Assembly (NCBI RefSeq): GCF_003254395.2 | Contig: NC_037640.1 | Span: 213,501 to 277,500 of the forward strand | Length of the DNA stretch: 64,000 bases | Direction of reading: 5' to 3' | Source: Apis mellifera | Lineage: Eukaryota; Arthropoda; Insecta; Hymenoptera; Apidae | Part shown: one piece after another, positions 52,961-63,668 of the stretch | Layout of the letters: each line of letters begins with the position of its first letter | How positions within the stretch are numbered: position 1 is the stretch's first letter | Position numbers and translations under genes: made by a program | Notes under the pieces: generated by a model | The model's input: only the letters and a program-made list of their open reading frames with translations | What the model was told of the DNA's origin: nothing | Database searches by the model: none

Positions 52961-53589
52961 TGTAAGTCTTATTTTTGTATTGTATGTGTGTATTATTTTG
53001 TGTGCACACAAATGGAACAATTTAAATTTCATTTCTTATTTATACATTTCAATGTAAAGCCTTAATTATAATATTTATCTTTGATCGTTCTTATTAATCC
53101 GTTTATATAAATTTTTACAATTTGATAAATAAGATGATATGCAATGCGATCCTTGTTGATTTTTCACTTCGAATAATTATATGTATACGTATACGTATAT
53201 ACATATATATGTATATGTATATATATTATAAAATCAAATAAAAAAAATTGAATTTTTCTTTAAATTATTATTATCTAAAAAAAGATATGATTATTTATAT
53301 AGAATTAATAAAAGATAAATATACATATATTATAAAAAATATTCGTCCTAATTATCCCCATTTTCAATCAACTATATATTTTATAATTAATTTATAAACT
53401 ATTATTATCATTCCATAAATCATTTTTTACTATTTTCACTTATTCTCATTTATTTTATTTTGATTAATTTAAAAAGTGCAACTTTAAATGTTTCTTAGAA
53501 ATATTTCCCAAATATTTGTACATTAAGCACATAAAAATTCTAATTTAAAAAATTGAAACCATATGTTTAATGAATTAATTACATTCTTA

Positions 53590-53830
53590 CTATACTGCTA
53601 GAAAGATTAACAAGAAAGATAGAAAAAGAAAAGATTGTTAGAAAAAAATGTTCGATTGAAGTATTATTAGAAAAAATAATAATAAAAGAAAAGAAAAAAA
53701 TAAAAAAGGAAAAAAAGAAAAGGAAACGGAGAAGAAAAAGAAAAAAATAGAAAAAGAAAGAAAGAAAAAAATACTTATGCGAAGAATAAACGGAAAAATA
53801 AAAAGAAGATAGAGGATGAAAGGATATAAG
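53590..53830 (+). repeat. Polypurine tract
   Basis: About 240 bp of A/G-rich + strand (AAAAAGAAAAGGAAACGG-like), followed by a small balanced island at 53830-53935. Confidence 0.7.
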
Positions 53831-54639
53831 AGGGTCTCTATCTTTAGAGTTCATTCAGAGAATCTTTCACTCAGGGCCGAATGAGTGAGCACCAAACACG
53901 AGTTGACTCATACTCGAAAGACGAAGAAATGAAAAATAGGAAGATTCAATATATTCCTCATTTACAATTTTTTATTAAATGTATTAATTTCAAATCTTCA
54001 TATAAATTATCATTTAAATTGATAAAAGAAAAAAATGGAAAAAAATAAAAATGAAAAAATTAAAGCAATACTTTCTTTTGATTAATTTTTTATTTTATAT
54101 TAATCTAAAAATGATGAGATCAATTTGAATATTGATATAAAAAGATATTATATATATATTAGAATATATCGATTAAGAAAACATTATTAATTGTAGTATA
54201 TATATATTCAATTCAATTTAATATACTTACAATTTTATATTAAGTAGATTTATATTTTTTCAATTAAATTAATATTATAATATATTATAAAAGATAAAGA
54301 ATAAAGAGAAAGAAAGAGAAAAAAAGAAAAGATCAAAATAGAAAATATATATTTTTCTAATTTAAAATATAAAAGAAATAAAAATTTAGTAATAACATGA
54401 ACAAAAAGAAAAAAATAGAAAAAAAAACAAAATTTGTACTGTACTGTTGACAAAATAAAATAATACGAAGCACATTAAATAATTAAACATAAAAATGAAT
54501 ATTGTATATATAATGTCTATATAATGTAATTTATATAATATATATATATATATTATACATATATATATATAATATATTTAACTGAAAAAAAATTATTTAC
54601 GCTAAATAACATATGAATAGAATTAGAAAAGCAAACTAT

Positions 54640-54795
54640 GTAACGATATGGACATAAGATAAAGAAATCGAAACAACGAATGAAATCAGGAAAGAGTAGG
54701 AGGAATGAGGTACAACCACCTGTAGCTAGCAGCGACACGCCTCTCGAGAAACTTGCTCAACGAGCGTGCGCGTTTTCTGGCAAGCAGGTAGAAAC
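54640..54795. promoter_or_regulatory. GC-rich island with CACCTG and CAGGTAG
   Basis: Balanced sequence in AT desert with CACCTG at 54717-54722 and CAGGTAG (Zelda-type heptamer) at 54785-54791, plus CGAGCGTGCGCG. No coding frame is supported. Confidence 0.4.
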
Positions 54796-55439
54796 GTAAC
54801 TTATATGTACAATCTTAATTCTTTCAATATTTTTCTTTAATTTTTAAATTAAAGAAAAAAAATTATTAATTTAATAAATTATTAATTTATAGATAAAAAA
54901 AAGAGTGATTGATTAATCTTTGAAATCTTAATAATATTTAATCAAGAAATGAGAGAAACAATAAATCCATCCAAATTAATGACAAATTATAATTCATATA
55001 CTCATTTATGATATTTTTTGGACACGCATTATATAAATTTATCTAAATTCATAAAATATTCATAATATATTTATATATCACATATATATTTTAAATTTTT
55101 CTATAGCAAATAAAATTTATCTATTATTACATATGTTTTATAATGGATCATATTAAAAGTTAAATTACAGTAATTAATCACATAAATATGAATTCCAAGA
55201 TATGGCTTTTGACTAAAGAAAAATAAATAAAAAACATAATTTTTTTCTAATAAATTTTTCATATACATATATGTTTTCATTTTATAAATATATAAACATT
55301 TATCAATCAAATAATCAGACACAAATATTATTTTTATGTCAAAGAAAAAATAAAAGAAAAAAATAAATTATTCAGATATGTATGTATTCAGATATTAATG
55401 AAAGAAAGACTAAGAAAATAGGATATATTCGAATATTCG

Positions 55440-55700
55440 ACAAAATACATGGAGTAGCAAGCAGTTACAAGATGCGGTGAAGCGAAACGAGAGAAGCGAA
55501 AGACAGAGAAAGGCTATAGCTTGTCGTAATGCGAACCATAGGACGCCAAGCTGTCTGCCGGAACGCGCTTTGCCCCACTACAGAGTTCGATGTAATGTCC
55601 AATCGCAACGTTGCTGCCAGCAGAGACTGCGGCTGTCTTATTCTTCCTTCTATATTTGTTTCTGCTTTTGCCTTTATTTCTGTCCTTGTTCCTACTAAAC
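55440..55700. promoter_or_regulatory. GC-rich island, candidate regulatory element
   Basis: About 260 bp of balanced CpG-containing sequence. Open frames of 64-101 codons overlap on both strands, but none has splice or family support. I read it as noncoding. Confidence 0.3.
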
Positions 55701-56128
55701 TTATACACATACTCGTAAATTATGCTTTATACGCTACGTTTAGCCTTAATTCAATTTCTGCATTTATAAAAAATTTAATTATTTTTGTTTTTTGCATTTA
55801 TATTATCAGTATTTTTTTTTTGGTATTATTATAATTATATTTATCAATAATAAAGCATAGACATAAATATATAGACACATAACAAAACATAATAATTCTA
55901 TTATTATTATTGTTATTATTGTTATAATTAACATCATTATTACTGACACTATGAATATTACCATCGTTATATAGCAATGGTGTATGAAAATAAATAAGTA
56001 GATGTAATATAATAAATGATGGATTAGACATCAAGAAAAATAAAATATAAATAAAGTTGATATATTAATCAGAACAGCAGTAGAAATCACCAAAAAATAA
56101 GCTTTGTCCTATATACGAGAAATAGCAA

Positions 56129-56129
<1 letters not shown>

Positions 56130-56185
<56 letters not shown>
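56130..56185. repeat. (AT)n microsatellite
   Basis: About 55 bp of AT dinucleotide. Confidence 0.95.
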
Positions 56186-56187
<2 letters not shown>

Positions 56188-56749
56188 ATACTTATAAAAT
56201 GTAACAGGCTAAGCCTAGCCAGATCGTGTAAATAAATCGTATATAATTTTCTCCTCGCAACTTCTCCTTAGCCATCACTTAGCCACGAGTTGAAAAATGA
56301 TTTCAAGCATACTAAAAAAAAAAAACATGTAAACCACTAACAGCCACAAGGTCTGAAGAAACAGTAACTTCTCTGTCATCGACTGCGTATTCATATACTT
56401 TCTCACCATCTTAACTCAGTAAGAAATAAATATCTTCAATGTTCAATTTTGATTAGAATATGACATTATTACATTAAATTATTTAATTATTTAATTAAAT
56501 ATACTTATCGATTGAAAAATATATTACCTATTCGACAATCTTTTTTTTCTTACTATCACGTAGATATATATAATAGCTTAAAATAGATTAATAATAATTT
56601 CGAATAGAAAAATAGAAGTAGAAAAATATAATATGGATATTGAATAAAATTTAATATGGAGTTCAATTAAAAAAAGAGATGAAAAAATTATAATATCTTT
56701 TTATTGATTTTTATATATTTTTATTATTAATTGTATTACGGTAAATGTG

Positions 56750-56970
56750 ATCGGCCTATTTGAGCATTCGTTACGACATGCTGGCGCGCAAAGTTTAACA
56801 CATAGAAAAATAGAAATAGAATAGAAAGAAGAAAGAAGGAAGGGCGAAAGGAAAGGCGTGTACGCGCATAAAGCTCAATCCAAGCGACACACCTGTTGAA
56901 CATTCCTTCGCAAATACCCGCGCGTCGACTACGCGCATTGCATGCGAAGTTGCATACGGACGCAGCTGTG
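56750..56970. promoter_or_regulatory. GC-rich island with CACCTG
   Basis: Balanced CpG-rich sequence with CACCTG at 56890-56895 and several CGCGC elements, leading directly into a pentanucleotide repeat. No coding support. Confidence 0.35.
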
Positions 56971-57074
56971 CTTGCCTTACCTTGCCTTGCTTTGCCATGT
57001 CTTGTCTTGTCTTGCTTTGCCTTGCCTTGTCTTATTTTACCTTGCCATGTTTTGTCTTGCTTTGCTTTGCATTG
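56971..57074 (+). repeat. CTTGC/CTTGT pentanucleotide tandem repeat
   Basis: About 20 copies of CTTGC, CTTGT, CTTAC and TTTGC units over 104 bp. The Cys/Leu-rich open frame across it is an artefact of the repeat. Confidence 0.9.
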
Positions 57075-57359
57075 AACTAGTCACGAAAGAACTCATTTAT
57101 TCCACAAATTTCATGAAAATAAACTCCATTAATCATTTTTTAGTATAATTGTTGATTTAAACTTTGATCTGATTCTTTAAAATGTTTTACACAATTCATG
57201 ATGGAAAAATTGTATGAAAAAATTTGTATTTCTGAATCATATCTCAGTTTTTATGTAATTTTAATTGAATAACAAAACGAACATAATCCGTAAAAAAAAA
57301 TACTTAGAACTCAATTATTTTTAATGAGAATTAAAAATTTAAAAAACTGGGACATTATA

Positions 57360-57363
<4 letters not shown>

Positions 57364-57408
<45 letters not shown>
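57364..57408. repeat. (AT)n microsatellite
   Basis: TA run of about 45 bp. Confidence 0.95.
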
Positions 57409-57409
<1 letters not shown>

Positions 57410-57557
57410 CTTAATCATTCTCATTTTTTTCGTAGAAATTCTATTATTATAAATGACTCAAAGTCAATAATTGCTATTTACTCTTATTCACTTGTCATTA
57501 ATATACACTATATACATATATATGTATATATGTATCTAAGCGTGTATACATATATGC

Positions 57558-57558
<1 letters not shown>

Positions 57559-57602
<44 letters not shown>
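57559..57602. repeat. (AT)n microsatellite
   Basis: TA run of about 44 bp, 150 bp from the previous array. Confidence 0.95.
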
Positions 57603-57605
<3 letters not shown>

Positions 57606-58398
57606 AATATGAACGCTTTATGTAAGATCATAATGCTCAAATATATATGATCATGCGATCAAATTAGATAATGCAACATTAGATTGTGTAATTTAATTCG
57701 AATAATTGGATTATTAATAAATAAGAGAGGACAAAATGAAAACAAAATAGTTTGTGTATAGAAAAGATAAACAAAAATATCAAAGAAAATATTAAAAAAA
57801 GGATGTTATATGAAAAAAAATAGAAATATAAATAAATAGAAATATAAAAAAAGAATAAGAAATATCATTTTCTTCATAAATGAAATTTTAATGATTTTAT
57901 CGCAATTATCTTAACATTATTCTTAACATTTGATTTATTAGACAATTATTCTTAACATTAAATCGTTATTCGATTTAGGCATGGTTTAATAATGATTGTC
58001 CTTATGTAATTAATACAAACGATTGATGTCATTAGCTTTTCTATTTATGTGTTCTTTCTTCCACAATCAACGAATCATGTAATATATATATGTTTTTTTT
58101 TCATTTTGATTATCAATTCATTTTTCGATTATTGATTTTGTTTGATATATCAAGTTCTTTTTATAAAAATTTATGATGTCAAAAATATATTCTTTTTTTA
58201 TATTTTATGTTCTTTATATTTTATAGCTATAAATAATATTGATTTTTCAATGAAATATTAAAATGAAAATATAACCACTAAAATTCATATTCCATGTCGC
58301 ATTTTATTCATAAGAAATATTAATGACTTTTGGGATGTCATACATTTAAAGTATTCATGAAATTATGTATTAAGAAAGATATTAAATAGATAGATTGT

Positions 58399-58401
<3 letters not shown>

Positions 58402-58446
<45 letters not shown>
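58402..58446. repeat. (AT)n microsatellite
   Basis: AT run of about 45 bp leading into a polypurine tract at 58447-58605. Confidence 0.95.
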
Positions 58447-58449
<3 letters not shown>

Positions 58450-58609
58450 AAAAAAGAATAAAAAGTAAAAATATAAATGCAAAAAGAAAAAAAAGAGAAA
58501 TGGTGAAAATATTATGATACGATAAGATAGATAGATAATTAAATAAGTAGATAAAAAATAAATAGAAAGAGAAAGAGAAAGAGGGAGAGAGAAAGGGGAA
58601 GAGTCAATA

Positions 58610-59060
58610 TTCGCATCTAGAATTGCATATACACATTCCTACTTTTGTCGACTCAGCCTTTTCCTTCTCGTCGAGGTTATAAACAGCATCTGTACACGTC
58701 AGAGCACACCTGGGTGGTGATCTCGTGTATTAAATTATCGTCGTGTTGATCTTGCAAGCGAGCGGGAGATCGTTAGTTTTGCTCCAAGATCCCGAGATCG
58801 AGGACGCCGGACGCCTCGATCCTCCGTCGACCATTCAACCCGCCTAACTCTCCTTCTCCTTGAGTTCTTCGGCTTCTCTACGTCCTTCTCCCCGTTCCGC
58901 TCACAACCTCTGTGTTTCCTTTTCTCTCTTCTCTGTCTCTTCTCTCTTCTCTGTGCCTATCCCACCACTTTGATCTTCGATCGTGACCAGATAACCAGCA
59001 CTTTCGCGGTACTTTCAAAGTATTACTTCTAACTACGCGTGCATTTAATTTTATCAGAAA
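58610..59060 (+). promoter_or_regulatory. Large GC-rich island, candidate promoter/enhancer
   Basis: About 450 bp with the highest sustained GC near the right end. It contains TATAAA at 58678, CACCTG at 58707-58712 overlapping an inverted GGTGGTG, and many CpGs, then a CT-rich segment (58845-58965). No ATG-initiated frame with family features exists on either strand. It may be an alternative ITP promoter or enhancer. Confidence 0.4.
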
Positions 59061-59999
59061 GTTCTCGAACTGGTTGAACAATAGATTCAATTTTTATTAT
59101 TTTTTGCTTTTTTGTTATTCCTTTTTATATTTCATACTATTATCATATATATGCAGTTGACATTACATTTCTGCAATTTTCTCTAACTGCTAAATATTTA
59201 CAAATAAATAAATAAATTTTTTTTAATCGAATTTTTTATTCATGATCGAAATTTTTATTGGTATTAATTGTGTTTATTTCACTTTTTGAAAACTCAATTT
59301 CTTAGCGACATAAATTTAATTATTTAGATCTTAACGAAATAATTTAACTTAAATGAATTTTCTTTATATTTTTGAAAAAATAATAAAAAGCAAATTAAAT
59401 GCAAAAAGAAGAAATAATAGAAAAATAAATATAAAAAAAAAAAGAAATGAAAATGAAAAAATCTTATATAAAAGAAATATTGAAAAAAATATGTATTATA
59501 ATATTCTATACAAATTCATACAAAAGTAGATAGATAAAAATCATTGATAATCTTATTAATAAATTTTGTCAATTTTATTTTACTTTGATATAATTAATTA
59601 ATATGAATTATTTATTCTATGTGTTTTTCTGTTTTTTTTTTATTTCTTGTTTTTTCTTATCCTTTCGTTTGAATTTTTGCATTCATTATTCAAATAATTA
59701 TTCTTATCCTTCTTTTGTTTTTCATTTCTTTTTTTTCTTTTTTTTTCCTATTCCGCGTTTTTATAAACAATTTATAATTTTTGCTCTTTATCCGTATATA
59801 CAATATTCACTATAAAAAAAAATGTTTTATTCAAAAGGTTTATATATTTGATATTGAATAATACTTACATATTACAATTCTATCACAGAAATATTGCATA
59901 TGTTAGCAGATAAAAAAAATTGATAAGAAAATCGAAATACACAAATATAAATTTAGTAGAAGACAAATAGATACACAGACATATAAACTGAAATCAAGT

Positions 60000-60240
60000 C
60001 GTGAAATACATGCAATCTTAGCGAGTCTCTTCGTAAGCTGGTCGAGCAACTCCATCTCACGATTGAGTCATCCGGCACGGGAAGAGGACCACCTGGTGAG
60101 GAGAACCCACGATGTATCTACTTAACGATATATGTAGACTGTTTCGCCTCGTGGCTCTTTCCTCCTATCTCATCGACTGGATTTGACTTGCTTGGATTCG
60201 ATCCAACTGAATTGAATACGATGCGACGATTCAATTCAAC
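60000..60240. promoter_or_regulatory. GC-rich island with CACCTGGTG
   Basis: Balanced island holding CACCTG at 60091-60096 within the near-palindrome CACCTGGTG. No coding support. Confidence 0.35.
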
Positions 60241-60639
60241 TTGTGTTGTCATTATTTTTTTCCTTCTTTTTATATTTTCATTTCTTTTCCTTTCTTTTTT
60301 TTTAAATTTCACATTTTCTTCTTTATTTTATATATTATATTTATCATTTTATCATCCGAATAATATACATATTGAATACATATTCAAATATCTTCTTTAT
60401 CGATTCTAATTTTTAGGAAAAATTAACTGAAAATCAGAAAATTAATTCTATTTCATTTGTTTCGAAAATAAAATTTATTATTTTTCTAATTATTTTTATG
60501 TTCATTTTTCACTTTTGCGATTTCGATTTGAGAAAAATTTTCAAAATTTTGAATAAACATCGTAGTATGAAAAAAAATGTACGTGTAAGAATAATTTATA
60601 TTTTGATCATACGATTCAAATGAAAATGTTAAACGTGCG

Positions 60640-60940
60640 TAACGATGAAAGAATCGCATTTAGTCGCGTGCAAGCATTGAACGTGTGTACGAACGTATAA
60701 CTAGTGACTCGAGTAACAGCATGCGACAGAGCCGTGAAGCGGTGCCGAAGAGTATATAGTTTTTTGCTAAGGGGGATTTACAGATTGCACACCTGTGCAT
60801 GGCTCAGCCGAGGAAAGACCTCACCTGTCGAGTAACCGGTCTCCATTGACTTTTTCTTCGTTTACGTACACTCACTTCGTTCTCTGCTCTCCACTCTACT
60901 CTCCACTATCTGCTCTTTATCCTTCTTATTTCACCTGTCT
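60640..60940. promoter_or_regulatory. GC-rich island with three CACCTG motifs
   Basis: CACCTG at 60790-60795, 60822-60827 and 60932-60937 in about 150 bp, with CpG-rich surroundings and a CT-rich right side. The reading frame starting at 60795 has no family features. Confidence 0.4.
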
Positions 60941-61589
60941 CGCTATTTATTTTTTACTTTTCAGTCTTGATATTAGTTTTTTTATTTTAAAATTTTTATT
61001 TCCTATATATTTTTTCATTTTCTATTTTCTTCTTTAATTAATGTTAGATAATCATATACAATATTGATTATAATATATATAAATTTAATAAAAATATTTA
61101 TATGTTATTTTACAAAAAAATTTACGTATTTTAAAAAATTTTATTTGAAAATTAAATCAATATATATGTATATAGCATGTATAGAGTATATAAAGTGGTA
61201 TATTATATATAAAACAATTTATTTTTCGATAAAAAATCTTCTCAAGTTCTTAAAATTAATCCTAAAATTTTTAACATTTTTTTCATGTTTCATATTCAAA
61301 TGCAAATGAAAATATTTTTTTAAATATTTCACTTTTTATAACAAAGTAATAGAGTGTATTCTATTTCATATTATTACGAAATTATATTGAAAAAACAAAA
61401 ATAATACCAAACTTTGAGGATTGATTTTGTTTCCTCGAAATGATATAACATTAATAAAAAAATTGATTACATATAACCATAATTATATATTCACAATATA
61501 CACAATATTTTATATAAAATAGAATTATTTTAATAACATAATTTATTAAATTCATTTAAGTTATACTTATATGATTTATCAATTAAATT

Positions 61590-61590
61590 C

Positions 61591-61616
<26 letters not shown>
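61590..61616. repeat. (AT)n microsatellite
   Basis: AT run of about 27 bp. Confidence 0.9.
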
Positions 61617-61622
<6 letters not shown>

Positions 61623-61799
61623 CTTGTATATTTTTAATATTATCTTATAAAATATCTTATAATAGAGAATATCTTATAATAGAATATCTTACAATATATA
61701 TAATATAAAAAATGAAAGAGTTAATGTTTTTAAAATAATTTACATCGATGATGATGTAAAGAAAATAAAAAAATTATTTTGTTGAAAATCAATCATCAA

Positions 61800-62500
61800 T
61801 CAATGATATTTAATAATTGACGCGAGAATCGGTAAAATCGGAATGATGATTTACGATCAATGATCGATGATCATACTTGATTTGAAAATCCGTGAAACGA
61901 TATTTAACGATTGAAATCGTGCGATTTCAGAGGCAAATTATCAGACAGCAGACAATTACCAGGTGGGGGACCGATATAGAGTGGAGCGGTTTGAGAGTTC
62001 CGAGAATCGGTCGTGGCTAAAAATAAAATCCCACCCGGGAGCAGTGATTATGTTCCAAAAAAAGAGAACTGAGCGAAACGTTCTCTTCAGCGTGTACAGG
62101 TGCCGCCAATGAGACGAAGGCAAAGGGACAAACGAGAAACTGCCGTGTGTTTGAGAATCTCGCATTGCCCCGCATAAGAAGAAGAACTCCCTTGTCTCAC
62201 ATATTGCTATGCAGTACCGTGCCGTGCTGTGCCGCTCTGCGCTTCAGCTCCGCTTAATGAAGTTGTCGGTTCAGAACGTTTACAGGTGGGGCCTACCTGC
62301 GTGTGGTCCATTCACAACGATTGCCGCGAGACTGGTTAGGAGTGCTTTACATCTTTACTTTTACCTCACGAACCGCTTTGAGTTCGTCGAGCCTCGAGAT
62401 GCTCTTTGCTTGAACAAGATCGATCGTCGTTTTCATCATCGTCGTCGTCGTTATCGACAATCGTCGTTGTCATTATTATTAAAGTCGCAATTGTTTGTTG
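61800..62500. promoter_or_regulatory. GC-rich island nearest to the ITP coding exon
   Basis: About 700 bp, the longest island. The left part has repeated ATCAAT/ATCGAT elements (61790-61880). The rest is CpG-rich with CAGGTG at 61960-61965, 62097-62102 and 62283-62288 and CTACCTG at 62293-62299. It lies 0.6-1.3 kb before the ITP exon and may include the proximal promoter or a 5' UTR exon. No convincing donor was found, and the open frame at 62209-62523 lacks family features. Confidence 0.4.
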
Positions 62501-62904
62501 TTGTTTCTGCGGTAAAATTGTGACAGAAAACGATTATTATTATCGAATAAATATAACGAAACAGCTTGTAAAAAGAGATTTAAAAAAAAAATAAGGAACA
62601 GGAATATTAAAACTTTCAGAAATTTTAAGTATAAATATTATTTATCTTAAGAAAATCAACGAATCAGTCATTAATACATAGACATTTTGAATGAATTTAA
62701 TATATTGCATTATGATCTAGATTTCTCTCTGTTAATCACTTACACGGCCTCGTTTTTCTCTTTTTTTTCTCTTTCCCGTTCTCTTTTTTTACTCCTTTCT
62801 CTCTTATTCTTTAAATATAATTTTTTTCTCTCTCGATATTCGCTTTTTTTTTACTGCAGTTTTATGCATAATTTTATGCATTTTATGCAAAGCACACAAA
62901 GCAT

Positions 62905-62966
62905 AGTATATAGTACTAAGTATATAGTATATAGTATATAGTATATAGTATATAGTATATAGTATA
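62905..62966 (+). repeat. (AGTATAT)n heptamer repeat
   Basis: About eight tandem copies of a 7-bp AGTATAT unit, the first ones imperfect, in the intron just before the ITP exon. Confidence 0.9.
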
Positions 62967-63135
62967 CACATATGTATTATTGACATGCAGAATTAAATAA
63001 TCAGCCATTTTTTACTAAAATAAATTCTGACTAAATTTCAATCTAAATTGAAAATGATACTTATATATTTTCATTGTTATTTCCTTTTATAAATTATTTT
63101 TATCTTTTCAAATCTATTTATTTACTTTTTTCCAG

Positions 63136-63668
63136 ACTATGCATCGGCAACAAAGGATTCGATCTTCGTTATCGTCATCTTTATTATCGTTGCCACTCTC
63201 GATGTCTCGATCATCCATCTTACCCGCATCGCTGTCACCAACTACATCAATATCGTCTGTGACAACATCTACATCAACTTCAACGTTGTCATCACCGTTG
63301 TCATCCTCATCCATCTTTTTACCATCGTTCGCAACGTGGTCAACATCCAATTTATCGTCATATTCTTGGAATGTACAACAAACCTCGTATTCGAGGTTAC
63401 CCTCGTTACCAAGCGAATTGTCGATCATGTCAATACCCTATCCAAGACTCGTCTCTGTATTAGCGTGGTCTGTGACGCTTTTACTTGTTTCATCATGCAT
63501 TGGTTTAACGGATGCTGGCATTTTAAATGGACATCCTTTGGGTAAAAGGTCCTTTATTGATATTCAATGTAAGGGTATATATGATAAAAGTATTTTTGCC
63601 CGGCTGGATCGAATCTGCGAAGATTGTTATAATCTATTTCGAGAACCTCAATTGCATCAATTATGCAG
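63136..63668 (+). CDS. ITP: Ion transport peptide (ITP/CHH family), first coding exon, partial gene
   Basis: Exon between acceptor TTTCCAG (to 63135) and donor GCAG|GTAATT (63668/63669). The frame from ATG 63139 is open for 176 codons and ends in phase 2. Residues 97-126 form a signal peptide (MSIPYPRLVSVLAWSVTLL and following), then a short spacer to the dibasic GKR at 135-137. The mature hormone starts SFIDIQCKGIYDKSIFARL, with CEDCYNLFREPQLHQLC visible. These are the first conserved cysteines of the crustacean hyperglycaemic hormone family; the last cysteines are on later exons outside the window. The insect hormone is released from neurosecretory cells and raises ion and water reabsorption in hindgut. 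The family is usually spliced at this point into amidated ITP and longer ITP-L forms. Residues 1-96 are an unusual Ser/Thr-rich in-frame extension; the functional start may be Met97 (63427). Confidence 0.93.

Noticed and set aside
63114..63428. Acidic Asp-rich open frame antisense to the ITP exon
   Set aside because: It is the complement of the Ser/Thr triplet-rich extension; no promoter or splice context on the minus strand.
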